A stretch of DNA of 64,000 bases from Ohtaekwangia sp035628875 (GCA_035628875.1 DASPIZ010000019.1:1-64000), one strand, 5' to 3'. Shown: positions 17,892 to 27,979, counted from the stretch's first letter. The notes: a model not told the origin generated them from the sequence alone. Made by a program: numbers and translations.

Positions 17892-18464
17892 TCAAAGCAT
17901 CAGGATATAAGGTAGAACGAAGTTCGCCATAATAATTCCGCCAATCATAAAACAGGCTGTGGCGATTATGGAGGGTAGTTGAAGCATCGATATACCAGTA
18001 ATTGCATGGCCCGAGGTACACCCTCCTGCATATCGTGTACCGAAGCCTACTAAAAAACCACCTACAACGATCAATAAAAAACCCTTTAAGGTAAACAGAG
18101 CCTCAAAGTGAAAGAGATCTGATGGCACAAGTGCGGATAAATTCTTAATTCCATATCCGGCCAGTTCTTCACGAAGGTTTTCGTTAATCGTCACAGGCCG
18201 ATCATTTGTTAAGAAAACTGCGGCTACGTACCCACCGAAGAAAATGCCGGCTACAAAAAATAAATTCCATACTTCCTTTTTCCAGTTGTAATTAAAAAAA
18301 GAAATCTTCGCCGGAATACATGCGGCACAAATGTGACGTAATGAAGATGATATCCCGAAGAGCTTGTTTCCAAGGATCAATAGAAGCGGTACAGTAAGAC
18401 CAATCAGCGGCCCCGCCACATACCACGGCCACGGTTGCCGTATTCTATCAAAAACATCATTCAT
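17892..18464 (-). CDS. YeeE/YedE-type membrane protein, N-terminal half
   Basis: This 190-residue membrane protein has about five helices. The diagnostic segment is GFGTRYAGGCTSGHAITG, with the cysteine that carries the sulfur relay in YeeE. A second cysteine pair, HICAACIP near residue 45, is typical of the half-size subgroup. The gene is directly upstream of its partner and the pair should form one transporter. No sulfur-oxidation or persulfide genes flank them, so the physiological use is unclear here. Confidence 0.88.
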   Translation of the reverse strand: MNDVFDRIRQPWPWYVAGPLIGLTVPLLLILGNKLFGISSSLRHICAACIPAKISFFNYNWKKEVWNLFFVAGIFFGGYVAAVFLTNDRPVTINENLREELAGYGIKNLSALVPSDLFHFEALFTLKGFLLIVVGGFLVGFGTRYAGGCTSGHAITGISMLQLPSIIATACFMIGGIIMANFVLPYILML

Positions 18465-18683
18465 GTCTGGCTAATATTTGAATTAAGATACAAAGATCAT
18501 GTCAAAGTTTGGAAAAATGAAGAAGCTTCCTTTTTTCCTATTCATTTTTACACACCGGCCCTTATTATGGCTGTATTAATTTTCAACGAACATTGTCATG
18601 CTTTCTTAACACAGGCTTTCGTTACCGTTAAAATGCAATCAACCGTGCCGTTGTATTTTGCCGGCATAACAATAAGCCAAATC

Positions 18684-19226
18684 ATGAATTTCATTCGCAT
18701 GTTTTTGTCCGAACAAGTCGGCATATTTTCAGCACTCTTAATCGTGAGTTCATTTTTTTTTCAACCAGCATATGGGCAATCCCAGGAAAAAATTTACGCA
18801 CTGATGTTGTTAAACTTTGCCCGAAACATTCATTGGCCGCTACCAAATTCCGGACATTTTGTAATCGGTGTTTTGGAATATCCGCCACTGGTTGAGGAAC
18901 TGAAAAGTGTAACGCGTACTGTAAAAATTAATGGCAGAAATGTGCAAGTTAAGCCGCTGACGAATCCAGCCGATGTTAAAGGTTGTCAGATCGTGTTTTT
19001 ACCAGCATATAAAGCCCGGTGGCTGGCGTCTGTCCTTAAAACAATTCCAAATGAGGCTACCTTGATCGTGAGTAATAAAGCGGGGATGGCCAGGAATGGC
19101 GGCGCAATAAATTTTATTTTATTAGAAGGAAAATTAAACTACGAGATTAACTGCAATGCCATCGAGAAACGCGGTTTAAAGGTAAGCAACGCATTAAAAA
19201 GCGCGGGTATACTTGTTCAAAAGTAA
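18684..19226 (+). CDS. YfiR-like periplasmic protein (DUF4154)
   Basis: This 180-residue protein has a signal peptide ending near AYGQ and a single YfiR/DUF4154 domain, recognised by KIYALMLLNFARNIHWP and by GVLEYPP, CQIVFLPAY and the final strands with EKRGLKVSNALKSAGI. YfiR of Pseudomonas holds back the diguanylate cyclase YfiN. Here no cyclase is adjacent, and in Bacteroidota these proteins often sit near sensor kinases or porins. The frame is open far upstream to 18435, but only the ATG at 18684 (or 18699) gives an N-terminal signal peptide. Function beyond the fold is unknown. Confidence 0.78.
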   Translation: MNFIRMFLSEQVGIFSALLIVSSFFFQPAYGQSQEKIYALMLLNFARNIHWPLPNSGHFVIGVLEYPPLVEELKSVTRTVKINGRNVQVKPLTNPADVKGCQIVFLPAYKARWLASVLKTIPNEATLIVSNKAGMARNGGAINFILLEGKLNYEINCNAIEKRGLKVSNALKSAGILVQK

Positions 19227-19301
19227 AAATAGAACTCGGCCTTAAACTCATGCCTGATTGGTATGATTTTTTTATTTCATAATAGATCAATACTTTACAC
19301 T

Positions 19302-20261
19302 ATGGATCTATTATCATTATTCGGAGCGGAAAAAATTTCATGGGATCATGCGGAAAATCTTCAACGCAGTGCCCCTGATATTATTATTTGGGCTGCTCCC
19401 GTCATGTTCTTCTTTGTATTGATTGAATACATTATTTCCAGGCGTCAACATAAAGAATACTACGAAAAAAAAGAAACAATCGGGTCCATTGCAGTGGGGC
19501 TTGGTAACGTGGCTATTGGCGCCGCCATTAAACTCTTACTTTTTTACGTGCTGATCTGGGTATATAACCTCATTCCCTGGAGAATGGAACTTAACTGGTG
19601 GACATTTCTGCCGTGTTACATTCTTTTCGATCTGTGCAGTTACTGGGCACACCGTATCTCGCACCATCAACGCTTCTGGTGGGCAACTCACGTAGCGCAT
19701 CACTCCGGTGAATATTATAACCTCACTGTTTCCTTTCGCCTGAGCTGGGTGCAATACATAAAACTAATTTTTTTTCTACCTGTTTCGTTTATTGGGTTTC
19801 ATCCCATCATCATTTTTGTAACAAATCAGATTGCAGTATTGTTTCAGTTCTGGGTTCATACAGAGTATATCCGCAAATTACATCCTGTGGTTGAATATAT
19901 TTTCGCCACGCCGTCAAATCATCGTGTACACCACGGTTCACAGGAAAAATACATCAACAAGAATTATGGTGCCACGTTTATTATCTGGGACCGTATTTTT
20001 AAAACCTATCAACCGGAAGAAGAACAAGTTGTCTATGGCATTACCCATAACATTTCGAATAAAGCAAATCCGCTTTATATCAATTTCCATGAATATGCTG
20101 ATATGTTTCGCGATGTGAAAGAAGCCAAAGGCCTTCGTATGAAACTCTTTTACATTTTTGGTGACCCCATAAAAATTGGAGAAGCAAAAAAGGCGAAAGA
20201 AGCGAAAACATCCGTTCACAAAATGCTGGAACTAAACGAGCTGAAAGTAGATTCCTTTTAA
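19302..20261 (+). CDS. Sterol desaturase/fatty acid hydroxylase family protein
   Basis: The 319-residue integral membrane protein carries the di-iron histidine clusters of the family: H117-x3-H121-H122 (HRISHH), H130-x2-H133-H134 (HVAHH) and H207-x2-H210-H211 (HRVHH), with H186 between. About five helices precede and separate them. Members hydroxylate or desaturate lipids at the membrane face. Bacterial ones modify fatty acids, hopanoid-like lipids or carotenoids. The C-terminal 50 residues are charged and extra. I chose the ATG at 19302; the upstream ATG at 19263 adds a short non-conserved lead. The substrate is open. Confidence 0.88.
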   Translation: MDLLSLFGAEKISWDHAENLQRSAPDIIIWAAPVMFFFVLIEYIISRRQHKEYYEKKETIGSIAVGLGNVAIGAAIKLLLFYVLIWVYNLIPWRMELNWWTFLPCYILFDLCSYWAHRISHHQRFWWATHVAHHSGEYYNLTVSFRLSWVQYIKLIFFLPVSFIGFHPIIIFVTNQIAVLFQFWVHTEYIRKLHPVVEYIFATPSNHRVHHGSQEKYINKNYGATFIIWDRIFKTYQPEEEQVVYGITHNISNKANPLYINFHEYADMFRDVKEAKGLRMKLFYIFGDPIKIGEAKKAKEAKTSVHKMLELNELKVDSF

Positions 20262-20297
20262 ATTACGACACAAGGAAATATACTGATACAATTCTCG

Positions 20298-20886
20298 TGT
20301 ATTCTTCGTGGGTTAATCCGTTTTTTGCCACTAAGGCACAAGGGCACTAAGGAAAGACAAGTACAATCATCAAACATTCTTTGTGATTTCGTGACTTCGT
20401 AGTCCAATCCGTTTTCTTGCCACTAAGGCACAAGGGAACTAAGGAAAGACAAGTACAATCACCATGCATTCTTTGTGGCTTCGTGACTTCGTGGCTTAAT
20501 CCGTTTTTTTGCCACTAAGGCACAAGGGCACTAAGGAAATACAAATAAAATCACCATGCATTCTTTGTGTCTCCGTGACTTCGTGGCCCAATCCGTTTTC
20601 TCGCCACTAAGGCACAAGGGCACTAAGGAAAAACAAGTACAATCATCAAACATTCGTTGTGTCTTCGTGACTTCGTAGCCCATCCGTTTTCGCGCCACTA
20701 AGGCACAACGGAACTAAGGAAAGACAAGTACAATCATCAAACATTCTTTGTGTCTCCGTGACTTCGTGGCCCAATCCGTTTTCTCGCCACTAAGGCACAA
20801 GGGCACTAAGGAAAGACAAGTGCAATCATCAAGCATTCTTTGTGTCTTCGTAACTTCGTGGCCCAAATCTTTGTGACTTCGTGTCC
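20298..20886. repeat. Tandem repeat, six copies of a 92-bp unit
   Basis: The word GCCACTAAGGCACAA occurs at 20327, 20419, 20511, 20603, 20694 and 20786, at steps of 92, 92, 92, 91 and 92. Each unit has a first half built from CAC-n5 octamers (CACTAAGG, CACAAGGG) and a second half reading CTTTGTGTCTTCGTGACTTC, which is an imperfect inverted copy of the first. Each unit could fold into a long imperfect hairpin. The array fills the gap between two converging genes. A 62-codon frame over it (20714-20902) only translates the repeat. Confidence 0.92.
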
Positions 20887-20887
20887 A

Positions 20888-20915
20888 TAAAAAAAGCTGC
20901 ACAATAATGCAGCTT
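20888..20915 (-). terminator. Rho-independent terminator of the sugar dehydrogenase gene
   Basis: AAGCTGCA (20894-20901) and TGCAGCTT (20908-20915) enclose a 6-base loop, and on the minus strand a run of T follows. It begins 26 bases after the stop at 20941. Confidence 0.85.
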
Positions 20916-20940
20916 CCTAAATTTCAAATACAGCTTGAGC

Positions 20941-23900
20941 CTATTTTTCAATAATTATTTTCTTTCTGATGTAGCGGGTTCCTGAACGAAGCGTTACAAT
21001 GGAAACACCGTCGGGAAGTACGTTAACATAGAGTAGAATTTCATTAGACGACGCTTGTTCGACGCGTGTATTCATTGTACGGCCATCGGCATGTACTAAA
21101 CTAACAAACTGAATGTCGTTAGATGAACGTATGGTGAGGATATCTTTAGCCGGGATAGGGAATATATTTACATCATCCTCAGTCTCAAGCAAGACTTCAA
21201 TTTCATCTTCGCCCTCTCCTTTTATAAATGCAGGAGGTATGGACGCCTCACGTGCCATTGAAGCAATACCAGGCAAATTCGTAACGCGCATATGGTCTAC
21301 GTTGGGGCCACTATATCCAATGTCAGTAATGCGAACAGTATTGTTTCCTGCATTTAAGGATACGGATGCATCTACAACCGCCCATGTTGTCCAGGCACCG
21401 GTTCCAGGGAAAGCGCGATCAGCCATTACGATCACACCATTTACCATGACTTGAAGAGGTCTGTTTCCGGTAGGTAATGCATATCTGAACTGTAAGGTAT
21501 ACAATCCTGCTGAAGGAACGCTAAAATTCCATTGCAGATAATCGCCTGAAGCTCCTACATAGTCTCCAAAACCTGTGCCCGTGAATCCAGCATAATTTGC
21601 TTTGATGGAAACGCCCTGACGTGTCGCTGCTTCTGCCTCTAAAATATCATCAAAAGAACCTGGTTCTTCAATCGTGTAAGTTGCAGATACCACGGTAGAA
21701 GAAATTCCTTCTTTAATTGCAATTGCTCTAATGGTGGTAGTAGCACTTATTGCTATCGCTGCATTATAAACCGAGGACGAAGCTGAAGGTGTACTTCCGT
21801 TGAGCGTATAATATATTGTTGATCCGGTTGTTGAAGAAGAAAGCGTTACACTAACGCCATCGGGATAAACCCCCTGCGCTGGTGTAAAGACCGGCGCATT
21901 AACAACCGGAATTGAGGCAAGTCCGGTTACTACAAGGTGATCGAAATTTGCACCCCCGGAACCAATGCTTGTCGCGCGAATCGTATTTGCTCCTGCATTT
22001 AACTGAACTGTGCTTGAAACGATCGACCAGTTGTCCCAGGAAACGGTTGAAGGAAATGGCTTACTACCTTCAGTCGTTGTCCCGTTAACTGCAATTGCCA
22101 ATGGTCGGCTTTTGTTTGATCCATTTCCATAACGGAAGTCAAGGCGATATTGACCCGCAGCCGGTACGTTTACAGCCCAATGAATGTACGTTCCTGAATT
22201 GCCATCATAATCAGCGAAACCTGTTCCGGTAAATCCTGTACCAGAAGCTTTAACCGATACTCCCGACAGCGTAGCATTTTCAGCCTCTAGTGTGGTAGTG
22301 AAAGGTTGATTATCATCACTGATGGTATATACCGCAGTCTGCACTCCAGAATTGGTCATACCTGCTTTTACAGCTATGGCTTTCAACGTCGTCGTAGAAC
22401 TGATCGTTAATGGTGTAGTGTATACAGCAGAAGAAACGGTTGGTATTGTTCCGTTCAACGTATAATGAATTGTTGCGCCAGTAGTTGTGGTACTGATTGA
22501 AACGAGTTGTGAATCGGTATACGTACCTGCCGGCGGAGTAAACTGAGGCGTGTTAACCGTAGACACTGAATTGATTGTATACAGTCCGGTTTGCACTACT
22601 GAGTTGTCCATCCCTGATTTAACGGCAAGTGCTTTTAACGTTGTGGTTGCACTTATTGTCAACGGTTCTGAATATAACGTAGATGATGTTGTCGGTGTAG
22701 TTCCATCAAGTGTGTAGTAGACCGACGCACCTGAAGTAGCTGTTGTAATTGTAACAAGTTGTGAACTGGTGTACGTACCGGGCGCAGGTGTAAACTGTGG
22801 TGTACTTACCGTCGGCACTGGCGCGCTATCCTGGTACACCAGCATGTAGTCAATATTTGGCCCGTTAGATCCGATTGATGTTAATCTTACTTTGTTGGTT
22901 CCGGCATTCAGCGCCTGAACACTTTCTACATATTCCCAATTGGTCCATAGCCCTGTAGAAAGGAATGCAAGACTTGCTACCCGTTCTACGCCATTAACAG
23001 TAAGGCGTAAAGGACGATTCTTTGTACTTCCATTGGCATTTCGGAAAGCAAGTCGATAGTTTCCTGCATGTGGTGCGTTCACAGTCCATTCGATGTAACC
23101 GCCATTGTTCGTATCATAGTCTGCAAAGCCAGTTCCTGTGAATCCGGCGTATGTCCATCGCGTTGTGGCGCCAGACAATAAAGCTTGCTCTGCTTCCAGA
23201 TATAGCGGAAGATAAAAAGCCGAGATCGTTTGGTTTGATGAAGGTGTATTGATATGATGTTCAGCTGCACCACCGTCGGACCAGTTCAAAAACTCATAGG
23301 TAATACCATCCACTATTTGAGGTGTTGGTGCTTCTATAGACCGTTCGATGCCGGCAACGCCTTCGAATATATATGGCGCATCGACTTCTACACCATCGAT
23401 CTTCAACTTAAGCCCGGGCTTGTTGGTGCTTAATGTAACGCTTACCAGTACCGGATGAATATCGCGAAACACCGTTGTTTCCTGCCCTTGAGAATCGCGT
23501 ACAGTTAAATAAATGCGATACCAAACATTGGTAGCAGGGTCGTGATTTGGAGACAATGTATATGTGCCACTCGTGATACCTGAGGTTGGTGCCATGGCCG
23601 GGTGCGTATGTGTATCATGATGGAAATTTATTTCCCACGTGAATGCAGATGCCGGAAGCACGCCATCTTCTGTATCTGTGGCAGAGCCAACGAAGTCCAA
23701 TTGTGTACCCGTAGCATATACCGTTCCTTCTGTTGGCAATTCGATAACCGGTTGCGGAGGAAGATTGGAAGTAACAGATAATACTGCACCAAGACTGGTT
23801 GCTGTTCCTAATGGATTGGTAATTACCGCACGGAACACTGTGCCATTATCTGCCAGTGTGGCGTTCGTAAATTCATAGATATAATTTGTAGCACCAGGAA

Positions 23901-25167
23901 TGTTGACACCGTTTCGTTGCCATTGGTATGTAAGCGGTGCATCACCTGAAGCACCTACAGCGAAAGTGGCTGACCCTCCGATAGAAACTAACTGATCAGA
24001 AGGATTCGCAGAAATGGTAGGCGCTCCGTTGTTGGTAAATGATACCTTCCATACTTCTGAACAACATGACTGTGAGTTTGCTTCACTTGAGCCCCCGGCT
24101 AGTCCCCCACGTGCGAGGTAATAAAGACTTCCATCGTTACCCACAGAGAATGAAATAGGACGATTAACATTGGTGGCAAACGTTTCAATTACTTCTCCGG
24201 TTTCAGGATCAAGCACCTTGATGTAGTTACCACAATAATCTCCGAAAAAATATTTTCCAATATACTTTGAAGGAAAAACAGGGTTCTGTGGATTATAAAA
24301 TGCACCGCCACCAATAGAACAACCCAAGGCATGCGAATAAGCATAAAAAGGATCCTGATAATTTGCAGGTGGTGTTTGCGTGGTCCTCACACCTTCGATG
24401 GAAGGCCAACCGTAATTTTTTCCAGGCATTAATTCATTTACTTCTTCAAAAGCGGAATTACCCACATCATTTATAAACACACGTTCTGTACCTGGTTGAA
24501 CCGAAGCACGGAACGGATTGCGTAAGCCCAGGGCGTAAATCAACCTGTAATTTCCGGCTAGCGTAGTGTAGTAAGGATTATCTGCTGGTATGGTACCATC
24601 GGCATTGATCCGCAATACTTTTCCTAATAAGGAATTAAAGGAAGAAGAGTTGTTACCGTTGCCACCATCACCGGTGGTGATGAATAACTTCCCAGCTTTA
24701 AAGAATAAAGCGCCGCCGTTGTGAATACTTCCGGAGAGCACATCCAGGTTAATCAATACCAGCTCACTGTTGGGTACTACCACATCGCCATTGGCGGTGA
24801 ACCGGCTGACGCGATTTCTACTCTGGCCATTCACACAGTAATAAACGTAAATGTATCCGTTTGTGGCAAAGTTCGGATCAAACACCAGGCTTTGTAAACC
24901 GCGTTCATTCCGGTTATCAATAATCGACTGAAGGTCGAGAAACGGTGTGGTTAACATGACACCGTTCTTAATGACGTTGATGAGTCCCTTTTTTTGCGTT
25001 ACAAACAATCGCCCGTCGGGTGCATAATTTACGGTAGTACCATCGAGGCCTTCCGCAAGCCGAAGTTCAGCAAAACCGTTGGGTAAAGTTCCTGCCTGAA
25101 CGGAGGCGCATACAAAGAGCAGGGTGGCAAGTAAAACATGCCTTGAAAGGAGTAGAGTTTTTTCCAT
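20941..25167 (-). CDS. Giant secreted PQQ-type sugar dehydrogenase with CBM6 modules and T9SS tail
   Basis: The product is 1,408 residues. Order: signal peptide 1-25; glucose/sorbosone-dehydrogenase propeller 26-375 (GLDGTTVNYAPDGRLFV, NERGLQSLVFDPNF, GDGGNG, LGLRNPFR, GKNYGWPSIEG); Ig-like 378-462; a domain with HHDTHTHPAM 463-570; CBM6-like 652-779; two chitobiase-type repeats 784-949 (YYTLDGTTP and YTLNGTIP variants); CBM6-like 955-1079; one more such repeat 1087-1165; CBM6-like 1172-1295; T9SS sorting domain 1326-1408. It should oxidise an aldose or oligosaccharide at the cell surface while bound to a polysaccharide. Of two starts I chose the ATG at 25167, which opens a clear signal peptide. 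The acceptor of its electrons is unknown. Confidence 0.88.
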   Translation of the reverse strand: MEKTLLLSRHVLLATLLFVCASVQAGTLPNGFAELRLAEGLDGTTVNYAPDGRLFVTQKKGLINVIKNGVMLTTPFLDLQSIIDNRNERGLQSLVFDPNFATNGYIYVYYCVNGQSRNRVSRFTANGDVVVPNSELVLINLDVLSGSIHNGGALFFKAGKLFITTGDGGNGNNSSSFNSLLGKVLRINADGTIPADNPYYTTLAGNYRLIYALGLRNPFRASVQPGTERVFINDVGNSAFEEVNELMPGKNYGWPSIEGVRTTQTPPANYQDPFYAYSHALGCSIGGGAFYNPQNPVFPSKYIGKYFFGDYCGNYIKVLDPETGEVIETFATNVNRPISFSVGNDGSLYYLARGGLAGGSSEANSQSCCSEVWKVSFTNNGAPTISANPSDQLVSIGGSATFAVGASGDAPLTYQWQRNGVNIPGATNYIYEFTNATLADNGTVFRAVITNPLGTATSLGAVLSVTSNLPPQPVIELPTEGTVYATGTQLDFVGSATDTEDGVLPASAFTWEINFHHDTHTHPAMAPTSGITSGTYTLSPNHDPATNVWYRIYLTVRDSQGQETTVFRDIHPVLVSVTLSTNKPGLKLKIDGVEVDAPYIFEGVAGIERSIEAPTPQIVDGITYEFLNWSDGGAAEHHINTPSSNQTISAFYLPLYLEAEQALLSGATTRWTYAGFTGTGFADYDTNNGGYIEWTVNAPHAGNYRLAFRNANGSTKNRPLRLTVNGVERVASLAFLSTGLWTNWEYVESVQALNAGTNKVRLTSIGSNGPNIDYMLVYQDSAPVPTVSTPQFTPAPGTYTSSQLVTITTATSGASVYYTLDGTTPTTSSTLYSEPLTISATTTLKALAVKSGMDNSVVQTGLYTINSVSTVNTPQFTPPAGTYTDSQLVSISTTTTGATIHYTLNGTIPTVSSAVYTTPLTISSTTTLKAIAVKAGMTNSGVQTAVYTISDDNQPFTTTLEAENATLSGVSVKASGTGFTGTGFADYDGNSGTYIHWAVNVPAAGQYRLDFRYGNGSNKSRPLAIAVNGTTTEGSKPFPSTVSWDNWSIVSSTVQLNAGANTIRATSIGSGGANFDHLVVTGLASIPVVNAPVFTPAQGVYPDGVSVTLSSSTTGSTIYYTLNGSTPSASSSVYNAAIAISATTTIRAIAIKEGISSTVVSATYTIEEPGSFDDILEAEAATRQGVSIKANYAGFTGTGFGDYVGASGDYLQWNFSVPSAGLYTLQFRYALPTGNRPLQVMVNGVIVMADRAFPGTGAWTTWAVVDASVSLNAGNNTVRITDIGYSGPNVDHMRVTNLPGIASMAREASIPPAFIKGEGEDEIEVLLETEDDVNIFPIPAKDILTIRSSNDIQFVSLVHADGRTMNTRVEQASSNEILLYVNVLPDGVSIVTLRSGTRYIRKKIIIEK

Positions 25168-25448
25168 ACTATAGACTATTTGATTAAAGCAAATACAAAG
25201 GACTAGCCGCTGATCCATTCACACATAACTCGCCAAAAGCGGTAATTTAAAGCCGCTACAAATATAGATTATTATAAAAATATTGTGTAAGTTTTTTCGG
25301 AAAGAATCACAAAAAATAACCTGGGAAAATGATAGCATAACAGATAGATCCCTAAAAAAGCGCGTTTCTAATGCTGGATGACTATAAATTAATAAAGCGT
25401 GCCTCATTTCCGGCCCTTAAAATAGATGTACCATTCAATAAAGCTTAT

Positions 25449-26189
25449 TCAACCCGAAATCGCCGTTCCTGCCAGTTTCTGAAGGATTTTTGCATTACTT
25501 ACGGCCGCGACGTTAATGTCGTTATTAAAATAGGCATAGACGTCTTTCACACCGGAAAGAGAATCTATAGATTCAAAAACATGCTGTAACGCAGGCTTAC
25601 GGTAGGACGACAGATAGCGTTTCGGTACACCATGAAACCGGTAATACATGGTATTTTTTGTCTTTATAACCGCATCAGGCAAGCCGGGATAACTGATGCT
25701 ACAGAAGGTTATTTTTTTCTTCCTTAATGTTTTGAAAACAGCGTCGTTCCACCAACTCGGGTGACGAAACTCAACCACATTAGAAAACGCGTTATCCAAC
25801 CATGCTGTAATTTTTTCAAGGTTTTCTTTGCTGAATTCCATCTGCGGATGAAGTTGAAACAGAATCGTACCAAGTTTGTCATCGAGGCCAAGAGAAACAC
25901 GATCATAGAAGGCTTTCACATCCTGCTCTACGTTATTGAATCGTTTATAATGTGTGATGTACTGAGGTGCTTTAACCGTAAATCTGAAATTCACAGGACT
26001 ACGCTGATACCACGCCTGAAGGGATTCCAGCTTGGGGAAACGGTAAAACGTCGCGTTCAGTTCAACCGTGTTAAAGAATTCACAATAGTATTCGAACCAC
26101 TTGCGTTGTGGTAATCCTTTGGGATAAAATTTTTCGCGCCATCCCCTGTAATAAAAACCTGAACAGCCGATCCACCAGTGTTTTTTCAT
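25449..26189 (-). CDS. DUF72 (YecE-like) protein
   Basis: This 246-residue protein belongs to DUF72, a TIM-barrel family of unknown biochemical role. The N-terminus WWIGCSGFYYRGWREKFYP is diagnostic, as are NTVELNATFYRFP, FTVKAPQYITH, GTILFQLHP, VVEFRHPSWW and the C-terminal YAYFNNDINVAA. I chose the ATG at 26189 because it sits just before the family start; the frame extends to 26231. It is on the same strand as the sensor kinase behind it, with a 54-base gap, so they may share a transcript. Confidence 0.9.
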   Translation of the reverse strand: MKKHWWIGCSGFYYRGWREKFYPKGLPQRKWFEYYCEFFNTVELNATFYRFPKLESLQAWYQRSPVNFRFTVKAPQYITHYKRFNNVEQDVKAFYDRVSLGLDDKLGTILFQLHPQMEFSKENLEKITAWLDNAFSNVVEFRHPSWWNDAVFKTLRKKKITFCSISYPGLPDAVIKTKNTMYYRFHGVPKRYLSSYRKPALQHVFESIDSLSGVKDVYAYFNNDINVAAVSNAKILQKLAGTAISG

Positions 26190-26243
26190 AACGCTGTTTA
26201 ATGGATACTTCCACAAAAAGACATGCCTCAAAAAATTGTTATA

Positions 26244-27947
26244 CTAATCCAGATCAGACGGCTGGGTAAGCGGAATTAAAATATGGAAAGCAGCACCATT
26301 GCCTTCGGTTCCTTCAGCATAAATATGTCCATGATGGCGCTGTACGATCTTTTTACAAATTGCCAGTCCAATGCCTGCGCCTGGTGTATTGCGTTTATTG
26401 TGGAGCCGTTGAAAAATGGTAAATATTTTATGCGCGAAATCCTCTCTGAAACCCACACCATTATCGTATACACTGATCCTGACGTAATTCACAAATTGAT
26501 TGAGTAACTGATATTCATTCACCTCTGCCCTGGTAAGCGGTTGTGCCCGAATTGTAATGACAGGAGCTATTTCATCCTTACAATATTTCAATGCATTCAA
26601 AACGATGTTTGAAAATAAAATACCATAATAAACCTCCGAACCTTCTACCACGGGAAGCGGCAATATTTTAAACACTGCTTTCTTTTCACGTATCATTAAC
26701 TCCAGCTCTACACGTACTTTATTCAATACATTGTTAAGGTCCACCTGTTCTGTATGTAGTGGTTGCTCTGTGCTGTTGGTGAAAGACAGTAAGCTCTGAA
26801 TGAGTTCACGCATGTGCGTAGCGGAAAACTGAATTTTTTCAAGGAACACTTTATCACTGTGCCCGGTAGTCTTTATGGCGAGATCACTAAACATCTGGAT
26901 CTTACGCAGTGGCTCCTGGAGATCATGACTTGTAACGAAAGCAAACTGTTTTAATTCTTCATTCAACACTTCAAGCTGCGTAATCTTGTAAGTAAGTTTT
27001 TGTTCATAGATTTTAACCGGATTGAGATCATGGAGCGAAGCGATCACCCCCTCGTGCAATGGGCCAATAGACACGTGTAACCAGTTACGCTGGTCATTAA
27101 CGTTTAAGTAACCTTCCAGTTTGGCCTGCTTTTGATTTGCAATAACTTCATTAAATTTTGCCAGCACTGGTTTAAAGATGCCTGACGGTATGATTTGCGA
27201 TAATAATTTGTTCTTCCTGGAGTCAAGATCAAGTAGCCGAAATGCGGATTCATTGCAATATGTGATGCGGTAATCAATAATTATATTTGCTTTCCATAAT
27301 GGAACAAAACTTACAACGCCATAGCCCATGGTTTCAAGCAAGGACTGATTAAATCCCTCAAGTCGCATACGCTGTCGTAAATATTTGAAAGAATAGTATG
27401 TAGCTACACACAACAAAATGCCACACAAGCCCAAGAGCCATCTTAGCCATTGGTCCAGCAATTTTGCGGATTTATCCAGTGCATGTTGCTTTTGCTGCAG
27501 TCGGATCTTCGAAAACTTAATTGTTGTATTTGTAAGTTTGATGATTCGGTATCGGTGCGCATTGAATGCATTTGATTTTAATTCATCCCAGGTTATGGTT
27601 CTTTTAAAATTTTGGTATTCCAGAATTGCATGACGTAATGTATCCAATCTATCGTGCAGTTCACGGTGCAGCACGATGCGCTGCACGTTTGCAATGGTGT
27701 TCATGGTGCTATCGGCTAATACGTCTGCAGAAATAATATCACCTGATGCTGCGTCTGAAATCTTATCATGGTTTAACCAGCTAAAGATCCATCCATGAAT
27801 CCTTTCTAGTTTGACAAGTACATTATTCTCTGTATTAACATCGTGTGTATATACGAGCATACGCTTATAGCTGACCATGTATAAATAAAACATGACGCCA
27901 ATAAGAACAAAAGTAATGGCATAAACTGATAAAAGTCGTTTATTCAT
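26244..27947 (-). CDS. Membrane sensor histidine kinase with PAS-like domain
   Basis: The 567-residue kinase has membrane helices at about 5-25 and 169-190 enclosing a 140-residue extracytoplasmic sensor. A PAS-like region follows at 200-315, then a coiled linker. The phosphoacceptor is H341 in FVTSHDLQEPLRKI. The ATPase domain shows the N box SNIVLNALKYC, DNGVGF and GAGIGLAICKK. The SHDLQEPLR form is the bacteriophytochrome-like HWE-free class typical of Bacteroidota. The frame opens with TTG at 27956; the ATG at 27947 is preferred. The gene directly upstream is a broken response regulator, so the natural partner of this kinase may be lost. Confidence 0.9.
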   Translation of the reverse strand: MNKRLLSVYAITFVLIGVMFYLYMVSYKRMLVYTHDVNTENNVLVKLERIHGWIFSWLNHDKISDAASGDIISADVLADSTMNTIANVQRIVLHRELHDRLDTLRHAILEYQNFKRTITWDELKSNAFNAHRYRIIKLTNTTIKFSKIRLQQKQHALDKSAKLLDQWLRWLLGLCGILLCVATYYSFKYLRQRMRLEGFNQSLLETMGYGVVSFVPLWKANIIIDYRITYCNESAFRLLDLDSRKNKLLSQIIPSGIFKPVLAKFNEVIANQKQAKLEGYLNVNDQRNWLHVSIGPLHEGVIASLHDLNPVKIYEQKLTYKITQLEVLNEELKQFAFVTSHDLQEPLRKIQMFSDLAIKTTGHSDKVFLEKIQFSATHMRELIQSLLSFTNSTEQPLHTEQVDLNNVLNKVRVELELMIREKKAVFKILPLPVVEGSEVYYGILFSNIVLNALKYCKDEIAPVITIRAQPLTRAEVNEYQLLNQFVNYVRISVYDNGVGFREDFAHKIFTIFQRLHNKRNTPGAGIGLAICKKIVQRHHGHIYAEGTEGNGAAFHILIPLTQPSDLD

Positions 27948-27979
27948 ACATGTCAATAAGTACCGGTCATGGATCCGGC

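Noticed and set aside
20714..20902. 62-codon minus frame over the tandem repeat
   Set aside because: Translates the 92-bp repeat twice; the frame exists only because the unit lacks stops in that register.
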